64,000 nucleotides of DNA from Ananas comosus (GCF_001540865.1 NC_033629.1:2726144-2790143), one strand, 5' to 3'; shown: positions 1-12,602, counted from the stretch's first letter. Notes: generated by a model from the letters alone, not told the origin. Translations and numbers: made by a program.

Positions 1-2143
1 TTCGTGCAATATCAATCTTAAGCCTCGTTGCTGGATCTACATTTCCGAACGACCCTCCTCTACTCGCAGTCTCCTCGCGTCTCTCCTCGCAGTCTCCTCC
101 TCGCAGTCTTCTCCTCGCAGTCTTTCTACTTGCAATCTCCTCCTCGCAGTTCCTGCGGAAGTCTCCCCTGGCCTATACATGTTATCTTAGGGCTATGTGC
201 GGCTGGAATTGCCAGACAAACTTCGATATTAGATATTTTCTGTAACAGTAAAATGTTCAATTTGTTATTGTTGAAGTAATAGAATTTTCATTGTAGGCAA
301 GATCCTTTTTATATTGTGTAAAACTTGTATAAAATCGTGTACTCGAATTTAAATTAGAAAATATAATTCTTGTTCACAAATTAATGTACTGCTTAGGAAT
401 TGGTTGTGCCAACTTTTTACCAGTACAATAATTTTTTATAAAAGTGTGCACTGTTTACATCTTGAATAATATAAATTTCGACCTTTTGCCCTATTTTTGT
501 TCATTTTAACGCCAAATCTTTGAAAATTTCGTACTAGGTATCATCTGTTACACGCTTTAGCGGAGATTCTTAAACTCTTTTGATCTGTGTTCAATACTTA
601 AACCTTCTTTAAATTAAATTTTCATTTCACCGAGGCTGGCTTGCACTATTATTATACCTTGTATCAACCTCTTCCAACGAACCCTTATAAGCTTAGTACG
701 AGTCTTTTCAAATATTGCACTGGTTTACTACCTTATTGCCCTTTCGTCGTGCACTCTGTTTTTAAATCGATCTGCACTATATTTATACCTATTTTACACT
801 CTTACAAGCATCCTTGCACTCTTTTAAAAATAATTGTTCTGTTATTCACCTGTCTTGCACTATTATTGGGTTCATCTGTTAAACTATTCATCGTTATAAG
901 AACGCTGATCTTTCGTAAGAACAGTTTGCCACAATTGTTTACACTTATGTCGCGCCTCTCCGAAAAGCGTCCTCGGCCGCGACCTTCCAGCCCCAGCCGC
1001 GAGCTTCCTGGGCCTGCCGACTCTTATGTCGCACATCGCCGACCTTCGAACCCCGCAGCCACCGTCCTGCGCCGCCGACGCTTCGGCTTCATTTGGAGGG
1101 GTAGCCGTTCATTTGCAGTAAAAGTTGAGATTATATTAAGGAATAGAGAAAGTAAAATTTTGACTGATTTTGGAGAGGTTGCACTGGTGCGACCTAGCGA
1201 TGCACTGTTATAATGGCAGTTGCACCATTTTTTCGGTCTCGTTTCACTTTGCGTTGCACTATTATCCCTGCTCGGGCCGTGCATATTTTCTCATTTATCG
1301 TGAGTTATTGTATTAAAGAATTAAAGCCAAACAGGAAACAGCGGGGTCGGCGAATAGCGGGGGTGGAAGTGGTCCGGGTTCCGAGAAATGACTGAGATTG
1401 AACGGGTCATTTAATGCGCGCCAGTCCGTACGGCAGGGCAGTATACGTATGTCAAGAAATACGCGGGAGGCTATTGTATAGGAGGGGCATTTTGGTCAGG
1501 CGGCGGAAAAAGCGGACCGAATCTGCAAAAAGGAAAAAGGTAGCCTGATTTTGCAAAACCCCAAAATAAGTGGATTTTTTATGCAAATTGGCCTTTTATA
1601 TATAGCATATTTCAATTTTTAATAAGAAAAAATAATTAATAACATTATATTATGACCTTGTGAATAACAAACTATTTTACATTGACAACCTCAACTCCCA
1701 CTTTTTAAAAAATTTTACTTTTAAATTTTTTCAATTTAAATAATTTTAATTCATTATATTAAAATTTTATTAAATTTATTGATAATTCCATTAAAAAAAT
1801 AATTTTAATTGCTTTGTAGTAAATAAAATTAGAATAAATAAAACTATTAGTATTGAATAAAATTTATTCAACTTCAATTTAAAATAAGAAATTCGAAGTT
1901 GAGAAAATGTAAAAAAAAAATAATAATAAAATTGAGGGTCTCACTCAGTGTGTGTGTATATATATATATATATATTATATAAAGAAAGAAAAAAGTCAAC
2001 GCTCAAGCTTTAAAGCAAGGCACAAGGTTCACAAATTCCAATGAGATCCTCGCCGTCCATTCCGCGTGCCTCATGATCACCGTCCTTTCTGAAGCTATCA
2101 CATCATCAACGGTGCAAATTGCTTCATGACATCTCTTATATTG

Positions 2144-2177
<34 letters not shown>
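1..2177. other. Left-edge region without a recognisable gene
   Basis: No open reading frame here resembles a protein I know, and no splice-consistent gene could be assembled. The first 1.4 kb is moderately GC-rich in patches (about 950-1100 and 1350-1550) and repeats short phrases such as gcactattat several times between 641 and 1270. From 1560 the DNA is strongly AT-rich, with TA dinucleotide runs at about 1957-1975 and 2147-2176. The GC patches could be the end of an upstream gene or a decayed retroelement. I cannot tell which. Confidence 0.5.
55..165. repeat. Degenerate CT-rich short tandem repeat
   Basis: The phrase ctcctcgcagt and close variants (ctcgcagtct, cttgcaatct) recur about seven times with irregular spacing. 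It has no obvious coding role. It looks like a decayed minisatellite. Confidence 0.6.
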
Positions 2178-2179
<2 letters not shown>

Positions 2180-2582
2180 GTTAATTACATACATGTCCCT
2201 GAAAATATAATGAATTGTAAATATATTCTTATAAAGTTCAACATTTATAAGTTAATTCTGTAAAAGTTCTAATATTTTCAGATTTATCTCTCTGGTTTGT
2301 TACCGTTAGAGTACCATTAAAAACTGTTTATATTTTCAATTTTACCATCACAAATATGTTCCTCCAAAAATTATAACAGGATAATATAAGATGGTAAAAA
2401 TGTTAAAAATTAACCGGAATAAAATATTTAACCTGGTTAACTAAACTTTTCTAATGGATCCTAACGGTAGAGACATATTTGAAAATATTAGAACTTTTAC
2501 AGAAATAACTTATGAAAGTTGAGCTTTACAAGAATATATCTGCAGTTTACTATATTTGCAAAAACCTGTATGCAATTAACCC
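2178..2582. mobile_element. Fold-back MITE, gggttaatt family, copy 1
   Basis: The element begins gggttaattacatac and ends with the reverse complement gcaattaaccc. Inner flanks also mirror each other: 'tgtaaatatattcttataaa' near the left end against 'caagaatatatctgcag' near the right. No coding capacity is visible. Related copies lie at about 28650-29315, 48100-48513 and 55978-56375. The left end abuts a TA microsatellite, which hides any target duplication. Confidence 0.6.
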
Positions 2583-3530
2583 TTACACATTTGATCAAAA
2601 TTCAAAATTTTAAAAATATTATAATTATTAATTATGAAAACAAATAAGCGGATATTAATATTTACGTTATTCGTTTTTTACAGGATAAACAATAAAACTA
2701 AAAGAATTTCAGTTCTATAACTATATAATTCAATCTGAAATAATAAATTATTATTAAATTTCTTGTTCTTTTAATGCACTTTTACACTCATACCCCTCAA
2801 GAGCCTCTATATTCACGTTTACGTTTGGGCACCCCCCAATCAATGGCACTAAAATTGAATCGTCCGTAATGCAGGTGGCAAAAAACTTAATAATTGGTAC
2901 ACGAGATATCACGTTTGAAACCTATTTATTTTACATTTTTAGCTAATTTATAATATCAAAAAATTTTAAATTTATTTAAAATAAATTAAAATATAAGTCA
3001 ACTATTTCATAAAGAAATAAAATGGTTATACAATAAGCAAATAATGATTTTTATTGACATACAGGAAAAACTTATTAGCGACAAATATTTATTAAATTTG
3101 ATTAAAGTATAAATAAATAATTTTATATATGACGTTATAACTGAGGATTGAGCGATTATAAAATTGATAATTTTTAATAACAATATAAAGTGTATTTGAG
3201 TAATCGAGCGGTCATAAAATGTATTATTTTTTAGTGATAAATGTGATAATATATTTTAAGTCACTTGATATAATAAAATTCTAAAATTTAATTTTTAAAA
3301 GAATCATAAAATCGAAAATAATGACTTTTCTTTTTACTCCCTACTATTATTTAAAAACTTTAAATTTATCTTAAAATGATCAAAATATTCCTCTAAAATC
3401 CAATGGCATTATTAAACCCTAAAAAAAAAGGGGGGATATTTGAATGATTTTTTAAATGAATAAGGCTATTTTTGTCATCTAAAAATAAATAAAATATTTT
3501 AAAAGTTTAGAAGAACATATTAAATATTAG
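2583..3530. other. AT-rich intergenic stretch
   Basis: This is almost pure A+T sequence with many stops in all frames. I see no gene, no RNA gene and no clear repeat boundary. Confidence 0.6.
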
Positions 3531-4120
3531 GGGAAACTTCAAATACCCCCAGTGGTTTCGCACTTTCTCACTTTAGTACCTTAGGCAGCGTTTGGTTAGG
3601 GGATAGGGATAGGAATAGGTCCCCCCTTTATATCTAAACGCTAATTTTTTATCCGAGAATAGTAGTTCTCGGTTATCCTCACCAACACCTTCATTTTTTA
3701 TATAAAACTATCTAAAATTGTTCTTATTCCCGAGAACAACCCAATTTTCATCCAAATACTATTTTCTTATCCCCATACTTTTACCTATCCCTGTAATAGC
3801 TAGTTCTTGCTTATATCCGAACCAAACAGTACCTTATGGTTTAAAATGTATCAAAAGTTGTATCCTGTGGTTTCACACTTTCTCACTTTAGTACCCTGTG
3901 GTTTCAAGTGTATCAAGTTAGTACCTGTGGTTTAATATTTCGTTAAATTATATACCCCGAAATGGATAATAAAAAGAAAAAATTGAAACCACAGGGTACT
4001 AACTTGATACACTTGAAACCACAGGGTACTAAAGTGAAAATGTGCGAAACCACAGGGTACAAACTTGATACACTTTAAACTACAGAGTATTAAAGTGAAA
4101 AATGCGAAACTACGGGGCAA
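3531..4120. mobile_element. Mutator-type fold-back MITE (gggaaaacttcaaa family), interrupted copy
   Basis: The left end gggaaacttcaaatac is followed by the family's internal phrases: 'gtggtttcgcactttctcac', 'tttagtacc' and 'gtgtatcaagttagtacc'. The second half (about 3980-4110) repeats these in inverted orientation. A separate Tourist-type element is nested at 3584-3833. The right terminus is eroded. The intact reference copy at 57002-57435 shows that the family makes 9-bp target duplications. Confidence 0.7.
3584..3833. mobile_element. Tourist-type (PIF/Harbinger) MITE, 250 bp, nested
   Basis: The element starts GGCAGCGTTTGGTTA and ends GAACCAAACAGTACC; the reverse complement of the end matches the start at 12 of 15 positions. 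It is flanked by TTA on both sides (3581-3583 and 3834-3836), the target duplication typical of Tourist elements. Removing the element and one TTA restores the host repeat phrase 'agtacc tta tggttt', so the nesting order is clear. A related, longer element lies at 45770-46465. Confidence 0.8.
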
Positions 4121-4375
4121 ATAAACTATAATGCTTTTTCTAAAGTTACAGGGCCAAGGGACAAATTTGGAATTTTGCAGGGACTATAATGCTTTTTCTA
4201 CTTCGTATTTCTCTTTACGAAATCAAATACCATTTTTAGCCAATAAGAAAATGCATAATCCAAAATTTTTACTTTTATTTATTTATTTCACTTTTTTTTT
4301 TTTTTTTTTTTTTANNNNNTTTTTTTTTTTTTTTTTTTTTAAATTTTCGCCTCCTCGATCGTCTCCTTCGTTCTC

Positions 4376-4410
<35 letters not shown>

Positions 4411-5163
4411 TCGAATCGAATCCGAAGAAAAGGGGCAAATAAGATCTACGAAATTTGCGAAGTGGGTCTCGTTTAGATTCATCGTATCATTCGCTTGTCT
4501 CGCGATCTAAGGCCCTGTGGGTCTCGGCACATCGGGCGCGTGCGATCGGAGGATTCGGATACGAACAAGGGTTGGTGGGGTTCGTTCTTCTTGTTTTTTT
4601 CCCATTTCTTTTAATTGCGCCTTCGATTGATTTGAGTTGGGTTTTTTCTTCGTAATCACTGTTAAGATTGTGGGTGGATCTTAGATAGGGTTTTTTATAT
4701 ATATATATTTTTGTTTTTGGTTTTTCCCCCCTTTTTTGTTAAATTTTTTTTGGCCCGTTGTGTTGTGGGAAAGGGACCCCCCCTCCTTTGTTGGGAGTGG
4801 GTATTTTGTTCCATCTGTTGTTGTAGCGAGTTGGGTGGGGGGGAAAGGAGGCTCCTTTCGTTGTTTTCCTGTTGCGGAGGATCTATTGTATCTAGGAATT
4901 TTGGATTTTTACCCCTTAATTTCCCAGATTTGTCCTTGCTGGGCGTGTAAATTGAGGTAGAGCTCCTTTTTGCGGTCGTGATCTTGTTGTTTAGATCCGC
5001 GTATGAACGTGTAGAACCCTAATTTTAGTATTGTTTGAGTGGTTGGAGGAGAACCCCAGTTGGTGATATAAAAAGGTCTCCTTTTCTTCGTAAGTTTTTC
5101 TAAGATTGTACTTGTTGTTTGGAGATTGTGGAGATTCGGGAGTTGCTCTATCTTCTATGCACT
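4121..5163 (+). promoter_or_regulatory. Promoter and 5' leader region of the ETO1-like gene
   Basis: This holds a duplicated phrase (ctataatgctttttct at about 4126 and 4187), poly-T around a 5-base N gap (4315-4319), and a CT dinucleotide run at 4381-4407, common near plant transcription starts. Between 4440 and 5150 the sequence resembles a plant leader containing a T-rich intron, but I cannot fix its borders. Small upstream ATGs are present at 5003 (three codons) and 5157. Confidence 0.45.
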
Positions 5164-5195
5164 ATGAGGAACTCTTTCCTCGCCGAAGCGTGTAA
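5157..5195 (+). promoter_or_regulatory. Upstream ORF overlapping the ETO1-like start codon
   Basis: An ATG seven bases before the main ATG opens a 12-codon reading frame in the +1 frame. It reads MHYEELFPRRSV and stops at 5193-5195, inside the main coding sequence. If the leader is transcribed as inferred, ribosomes initiating here would miss the main start, so translation of the main protein would depend on leaky scanning. The arrangement is visible in the sequence; the regulatory effect is inference. Confidence 0.45.
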
Positions 5196-8100
5196 AGAGA
5201 CGCAGCTCCACGCGCTAAATCCTCAATCATGGCTTCAAGTTGAAAGAGGCAAACTTTCCAAATCTTGCTCATACTCTCCTTCTTCCATGTAAGTTTGATC
5301 CATTTTCTATCATTTTTGCTCTAACTTTGATTCTTTTGTATCTTACCTGCAAATAAAAATAATCTGGGTCTTATTTTGTTTCATGTAATCATGTGTAGTG
5401 AATCTCTTATCAAGGTTTCGGAGCCACCGATACTGCCTTTATTAAAACCTATAGATTATGTCGGAGTATTAGCTCAGATCCACGAAGAGATCGAGCAGTG
5501 CCTGCCGCATGAGATGCCCAACCTATACTTGATTCAGTTTCAGGTCTTTCGGGGTCTTGGGGAAGCCAAATTGCTTCAGAGAAGCCTCCGTTCTGCCTTT
5601 CAATGCGCGAGCACCGTGCACGAGAAACTCGTATATAGCGCGTGGTTGAGATATCAGAAGCAAGACGAAGAGCTTATATCTGATCTTTTAGCTTCCTGCG
5701 GGAAGTGCTGCCAAGAATCTGGGCTTCTTGATATAGCTTCTCAGATCCCTGTTGGAACTTTCAAACTCATTGGAGTGTGTGATTCGAGTAAGCGGGACGT
5801 TTCTAATACAGTGGCCTTCCAAATAAGGGAAGAAAAAGTAGTATGTGAGAGACAGAAGATTGCTTCTTTATCGATCCCTTTCCACACCATGCTTAATGGG
5901 TCATTTGCGGAGTCACATCTTGAGGTCATTGACCTGTCAGAAAATGATATCTCCCCTCCAGGGATGAGGGCCATCTCAGAATTTAGTTGTAGTGGTCTTT
6001 TAAGCGATTTGTCGATAGACATCTTGCTGGAGATCTTAGTATTTGCCAACAAGTTTTGTTGCGAGAGCCTTAAAGATGCTTGCGATAGGAAGTTGGCGTA
6101 TTTGATTTCCTCGCAACAAGAGGCTGTTGACCTAATGGAGTGTGCGATCGAAGAGGATGCTCCAGTTCTTGCTGCTGCTTGTTTACAAGTGCTTTTACAC
6201 GACCTACCCAAGTGCTTAGCAGATGAACAAGTTGTTAAAATTTTCTCGAGTGCTACAAAGCAGCAGCAGTCGATCATGGTGGGCCATGCCTCCTTCCCGT
6301 TGTACTGTTTGCTAAGCGAAGTTGCTATGAATATCAATCCGAGGGCAGATACTACGGTGTGCTTCTTGGAGAAGCTGGTCGATTCGGCAACAAGTGCTAG
6401 GGAGAAACAAGTAGCCTCTCACCAGCTTGGGTGTGTTAGGCTTTTGAGAAAGGAGTATTGCGAAGCAGAGCACCAGTTCGAAGCCGCCTTTTCTGCTGGT
6501 CATGTATACTCTATTGTTGGGCTAGCTAGAGTAACCTTTATTATGGGTGATAAGCTTTCAGCCTATGAAAAGCTCAGTTCAGTTATATCCTCTTATCCAC
6601 AACTTGGATGGATGTACCAGGAGAGATCTTTGTATACTGAAGGTGATATGAAGTGGGAAGACCTCGACAAGGCAACAGAGTTGGACCCAACTCTTATTTA
6701 CCCCTATATGTATCGAGCTGCGTCTTTGATGAGAAAGCAAGATGCCAAACTTGCCCTGGCCGAAATTAACCGTGTTTTAGGCTTCAAGCTCGCATTAGAG
6801 TGCTTAGAACTCCGGTTTTGTTTCTACTTAGCGCTCGAAGATTATAGATCTGCTCTTTGTGATGTACAAGCTATTCTAACCCTTGCTCCAGACTATAGAA
6901 TGTTTGAAGGCAGGGTGGCCGCTTCACAATTGTGCATGCTCGTCAGAGAACATGTTGAGCAATGGAGTACTGCCGAGTGCTGGCTTCAGCTTTATGATCG
7001 GTGGTCAGCAGTTGATGATATAGGTTCCCTTTCTGTGATATATCAGATGCTTGAATCAGATCCAGCAAAAGGAGTTTTGTACTTCAGGCAATCTTTGCTT
7101 CTCCTTCGGTATGTTATGTTATGTTCGTCCTTGTATTTTCTAATGATGGAATTGGGTACTCTTTTCTTAGGCATTTTTGCGTATACCTGTTAATAGTGTG
7201 TCTGTGCAGTGATGACCCCAAAATGTAGAGCTTTTGTTCCTATGCCAAATGGTCATTTGCTTGATCAGTGTTAAATGCTAGTCTTATTGAATGTAGGTTA
7301 TGAAGTAACTCAAAAGTCCCTGCACATAAATGCCATTGAAGGTGCTGATATAAGAATTACATTAACAAAATCTTTTGGAGTTGTACTGGTGTTTTTTTCC
7401 CCCCTGCCATTCAACATTACGGGGCCTGTTTGCAAGTAATGAAGAGTATACTGTAGATTGATTACATGCTGTTATGATGATAAGCACTATATTATAGTTC
7501 TCTTTCCTGTAGAAGCAGAATATCTAAATTGGATCTTTTGTTTTGGAACTTGGAATTTCATTTTGGCATTCCCTTGAAGCAGAATCTCCAAAATTTTCTA
7601 TTTGCCAATAATTCTACTTGATATGCTTGCAGCTGAAAACACAAACAAAATCTGGGCCAAATAGGTCCCAAGATCCGAATCTCTATAATAGAAAGTTGAG
7701 AGAGGGGTATCTGTGGAAATATATGCTATTTTGGCGAAACTGACCAAATTCAACTTTGGAGAGGTGTACATGCAAAATTGCAAATGCATATATTTTGAGG
7801 CGTATAAATACAAAAACTCCCTGTTCTTTTTCAATAGTTCCACAAATATTTTCTTTTTTTGTTTGAGCATAACTAAAAATAGGATTTTATGCACTTTGGA
7901 TTATCAGGTTGAACTGCCCTGAAGCAGCAATGCGCAGTCTGCAGCTGGCACGCCAACATGCAGCGACTGAGCACGAACGCTTGGTTTATGAAGGTTGGCT
8001 TCTATATGACACTGGTCACTGCGAGGAAGGCCTCCGTAAAGCAGAGGAGTCGATCGCCATTCAGCGGTCATTTGAGGCTTTCTTCCTGAAAGCGTATGCT

Positions 8101-11100
8101 TTGGCTGATTCAAGTATGGACCCTTCGTGCTCTAATACTGTTATATCGCTTCTTGAAGAAGCTTTAAAATGCCCTTCCGATCGGCTTCGAAAGGGCCAGG
8201 TTAGAACAATCTGTTTTGCCACTTTGCTTCTCTTGGTTTATAATTCAATTTCATATCCAGAATCTAGCATTGGCCTTCAGTTGTCACGTGCGGACTATGG
8301 TGCTTGTGTTGCATTTAATCAACTTCTTGGCGCATTTAGTTGAATTTTGAAGCACGTCTCTGATACTTTCTATTTCGAGTTTTTTACACGGTGCTACCTG
8401 CCTGAATGACAAGAATGACTAAAGACCTTTTTTTAGAAAAAACTAAAATAACCTTTTAAGCAAGAATTGGAAAGGTTACAACTATCTTATTTGACATTAA
8501 GAAATTGTCCATCTCGGAAGCTTAGGCATTAGAAACCCAACAAAATGGGCATATGCCTTTACTACCTCGGTGCTCTTTAGTAGCTGTGTAGCTTTTCTTC
8601 TCTATAATAGGCCTATTTGCCCTAGCTTTTGGATCTGCTTCTCTAATGTAGACAAGCAGAAGCGAGACATATGGCAGCTAAAGTCTGTATCTACTAGGTT
8701 GAACGGGAGAGCTAAATGAGCTTTATACTCCCCCCAAAGCAAAAGCTCAAATTTGAAGCATTATGTTTATTTTTTTTAAGTTTACTAGAAGCCTTTATGT
8801 GAGACTCCAGTTAGACCTATATATAAGATATAATAGGGCTAAAACTCTTAACCTGACTGTAGTATTTTAGACGGTCGCTAAGCCCAAGAGGTTAAAAGAG
8901 TTAAGCGTGCTAAGGCTAAAGTAGTTCTAGGATAAGTGACTCCTTGGGAAGTGAGGCGTCACAGTTGGTATTAGAGACAATTACTAGTCGGAAGTGTGAG
9001 ATGAGTTTTACATCGCCTGATACTTGTGAGTTTGAGCCTGACGAGGACGTTAGGGCTTAAAGGGGTGGGGAGGAGAATGTGAGACCCTACTTAGACCTAT
9101 ATATAAAATATAATAGGGCTAAAACTCTTAACCTAGCTATAGCATTTTGGGTAGTAGCTAGGCCCAAGAGGTCAAGAGAGTTAAGCGTGCTAGAGGTAGA
9201 GTAGTTCTAGGATGAGTGATCTCCTGGGAAGTGGGGCGTCACACTTTATGGAAATTGGCCAATTTGTTCTTGAGGCTTCTCGAACAGATCTACTAAGAAA
9301 TACTTCTGCCAAAGCTTTAGTCGGACCTAGGAGGCCCTTGCTAAGCTGCGTCCTACGGTATGAGTAATACGAGAATACTTACTGTCCGCTAGTTAAATAA
9401 ACAACAAAAGGTTTGATATAACATTATATTTAATCAAGCAAGAAGCTTGAAGCTCTAAAGTGCCTTCGAGAAGCTTTAAAGTATCCTTTTCTAGAAGCTT
9501 CAAGTTAGTGCCCTTTAGGTAGCTTATGTTCAAGATTTTGCTTGATTTTCCTATTTACTATCGCATCTTACTTTTATCTATGGCAAATTGCTTTGATGTC
9601 AAACTATCAGACATGTTGCATTTTGGTTTCTAAATTTTAATTCTTTACATTAGAAGGCTCCAACTAATGTTACTGTTGCAATTACATCCCGTCATTAGAT
9701 TTCATCAAACTGAGTTGATGGATTGCTGGCGTGGTAGTGATCGAGTCATATCACCCACTGCCATCTCACCACCATGTTATATAGCCGCAGAATAGAAGAG
9801 GAAATGGTAGAAGCTATTGGTTACTGACGTGCACCACATTGTCAGTTCACTGGAAGCTAGTCTCAAGCATAGATCTCTTCAAAATTAATGATTTTTTTAC
9901 ACATTGTAGGCTTTTAAGGCATTGCAGAACACATCAAGCAAATTAGGGAACATCTTTGTTTTTAATTTAGTTGTGATGCATGGGCGAAGTGGTGCACAAG
10001 GTGAGGTGATTATTTTTCTCTCCTCTCTCTCCCACCCATTGACATTGGAGTGACATGGTGATGACATTGTAGTGGCTAGAATATCACATGGCTATCGCGT
10101 CAGCATCCTGTCTACTTTGTTGGATGGAAACTAATCGTAGGATTTGATTGCACAATTACAAAAGTTTGAGGCTTCTACTGTGACAAATTAAAGTTTAGGG
10201 ATTGAAGTGCTGCTGGCTTCTCAGTTTAGGGACTGCCGATGCAATTCCGTCAATATTATGTCAGCTTTCTGCCAACTCTATTGGGCAAAGGCTAATGGGT
10301 GGACTTGATTACACAATTATAGAAGTTTGAGCTTTCTAATGTGACGAGGTTTAGGGATCAAAGAGCAACCTACTTGATAGTTTAAGAAACACTGTTGCGA
10401 TTTAGTCTTTTCCTTTTTTCAGTATATACTGTTACTTTGAGCACATGGCTTGCTCCTGATCGTTATTATCAATGGTCACTAATGAGGATACTGTATGCAA
10501 GTTGCCCAAATCAGTTATTAAATCTTATTCAATAATCAATAGTGATAACAAAACTTATGCCTTTCATGTCAACCTAGTGATTAGGTCGTCCAATCCAGAA
10601 AAACATGGTTTACATAGCTTGCTAGGAAATGAATATGCCTAAAGAAATTCAGGAGAGGTCGATACTTTCATGTAAGGACATACAATAGAAACTAGGGAGA
10701 AGATTAGCAGCAATTCCTGTTATTGAATGTCTGAAATAGTGAAAACAAAGCCGCAAATTTTAAGTTTGATAGAAGCTCCCAGGTCCTAATAATTAAGACC
10801 TTCAACAGTAGATGTTGAATTGAATCTGCATGAGACTTTGCTTTGCCCAAACAAAAGCTGAATTAAGTGAGAGGACCAATAAGTCGACTCAAAAGTTTTG
10901 CCACTACGTGCTTGCTAATGAAATTTGTATGTGGGCTGGAAGCCGTGTTTTTTGTGCTTGCTGGAACCAACAGGCAAATATACTTGACAAATATTGTTAA
11001 TCTTTTTTAGTACCTCTCAACCTGATAAATGTCGACTATAGTATATACAAACATGAAAATTGTGTTGAAGATTGAAGTTTCTTTGTTGTGAACTTCACTC

Positions 11101-12310
11101 GCAGGCCTTGAACAACCTTGGCAGCGTTTATGTTGATTGTGGGAAGTTGGACAAGGCGGCCGATTGTTACATTAGTGCGCTTAAGATCCGGCACACGCGG
11201 GCCCACCAGGGCCTGGCCCGAGTTCACTTCCAGAAGAACAAAAAGAACGCTGCATACGAAGAAATGACTAAATTGATAGAGAAGGCGAAAAACAATGCTT
11301 CGGCTTATGAAAAGCGGTCTGAGTATTGTGAGCGGGAACTGACGAAGGAAGACTTGCAGATGGTGACCAAATTGGATCCTCTTAGGGTTTATCCTTACAG
11401 ATATCGAGCTGCAGGTCAGAATATATTTTTCTTTCTTATATTTTCGTGGAACAATATAACTTATATAGCAACTGTTAGGTTTTGTGAAAAAAAATGAAAA
11501 CTAAAATAACAACAGGAATTTATTGTTTCGTGAAGCTTCTCTGACTTGAGTAGAGATTTTCTACTGATAGACATACATTCCTGCATATACTTAAATTTGA
11601 TGTTTGAGGGGATTACCTGTTGGATGGTTAAAAGAAATAGGCAAAAATGTAACAAACCTCTTCTATAAATGTCGGCTTTTTCACATCGGCAGTTATAAAG
11701 TATTGACATTACTGTATTCTTGAAATTTACCGCAGTAATGTATGCCTATCATATTTTGTTAACGGAGGGCTAATTTTTATATTTTCTTTAAAGGGAAAAA
11801 TTCAAAGATCGTGTGGAGCTAGATAATTTTTGAAATTTTATATTTGTTCCTGCTGTTTTCTCAATCTTAGTTCCCTCAATATACAAATCTGATATTGGGT
11901 TTTTTAAATTTTTATTTTATTTTTTAGAGGTTCTAGTTTATTTGCTTCATCATCATACAAAATTTCAATTGTACCATCCTTTTACACATATACCCCTATA
12001 ATTTCTTCTATTTGTATTTATACCCTTATAAATTTGCTATGTTTCTGGAATTTCTTTCGCCGACATTTCTTTTTGATCCATGCAAGCAGTGCTGATGGAC
12101 AGCCACAAGGAGAAAGAAGCCATAGCCGAGCTCACGCGTGCCATCGCATTCAAAGCCGACCTCCACCTCTTGCACCTCCGCGCGGCCTTCCACGAGCACG
12201 TCGGAGACGTCTCGAGTGCCCTTCGGGACTGCCGGGCCGCTCTCTCCCTCGACCCCAACCACCAAGAGATGCTCGAGCTCCACCGGCGTGTTTACACCCA
12301 AGAGCCATGA
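5164..12310 (+). CDS. EOL1: ETO1-like BTB/TPR protein (EOL1 type), 885 aa
   Basis: Five exons join in frame: 5164-5288, 5399-7108, 7908-8199, 11105-11414 and 12090-12310 (2658 nt). The ETO1/EOL family are substrate adaptors of CUL3 E3 ligases. They bind type-2 ACC synthases and send them for degradation, limiting ethylene production. The N terminus MRNSFLAEACKETQ, then NPQSWLQVERGKLSK, is typical of the family. A BTB domain lies at about residues 178-282. The C-terminal half carries TPR-like helical repeats, including RQSLLLLRLNCPEAAMRSL, YEGWLLYDTGH, ALNNLGSVYVDCGKLD and AYEKRSEYC. The length and the lack of the long ETO1 N-terminal extension favour EOL1 over ETO1; which paralogue it is remains uncertain. 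Intron 3 (8200-11104) contains an intact Cassandra TRIM. A short upstream ORF overlaps the start. No frame break was found. Confidence 0.95.
8798..9243 (+). mobile_element. Complete Cassandra-type TRIM retrotransposon with 5S-rRNA-like LTRs
   Basis: Two direct LTRs of 166 bp (8798-8963 and 9078-9243) begin TGTGAGAC and end GCGTCACA. They flank an internal region of only about 114 bp. Right after LTR1 is ttggtattagagac, a decayed initiator-Met tRNA primer-binding site; right before LTR2 is the purine tract aaaggggtggggaggagaa. Exact 5-bp target duplications CTTTA lie at 8793-8797 and 9244-9248. Each LTR contains a stretch close to the 3' two-thirds of plant 5S rRNA (gagttaagcgtgct ... gtagttctaggat ... 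ctcctgggaagt), the hallmark of Cassandra. It encodes no protein and would need an autonomous partner to move. It lies in sense orientation within intron 3 of the ETO1-like gene. Confidence 0.88.
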
Positions 12311-12596
12311 TCAGAACGTTTTACGAACGTTCCTCGTCCTGTATACTACACAAAATCCACGTGCTCATCGCAACTCGCTGTACTGCCGTCCGCCCCTCGA
12401 GAGCCGTAATTCTTTCTGTATCTCTCCTCTTTGTTTTCTGTAACTTATGTTCAGGTAGTTATTCCTCGCTAGCTGTAACGTTTGTCGCCGTGAAAGAAGT
12501 TTTGGTTACCTTTGAATGTAACGAAAAGAATGTCGGAAGTCGGGGGAACCGTGGGTAATTTTGCGTCTACGTCGCAGACGCTCCGGTCTCGGATAC

Positions 12597-12602
12597 AATA
12601 AA
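12597..12602 (+). terminator. Poly(A) signal of the ETO1-like gene
   Basis: An AATAAA hexamer lies 287 bases after the TGA stop, a usual 3'-UTR length. It is preceded by GT-rich sequence. Confidence 0.5.

Noticed and set aside
641..1213. 190-codon open frame at the left edge
   Set aside because: It starts without an ATG, its composition follows the local AT/GC patches, and the translation has no recognisable domain or splice partner.
5741..6337. 198-codon open frame antisense to the ETO1-like gene
   Set aside because: It lies wholly opposite a confident coding exon and is explained as a shadow of that exon's codon structure.
8880..8960. A possible 5S rRNA gene
   Set aside because: Only the 3' part of 5S is present, and it lies inside a 166-bp LTR repeated at both ends of a TRIM, so it is element sequence and not a ribosomal gene.
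12034..12558. 174-codon frame overlapping the last ETO1-like exon
   Set aside because: It is out of frame with the conserved TPR-containing exon, and its translation is low-complexity Pro/Arg/Ser sequence.
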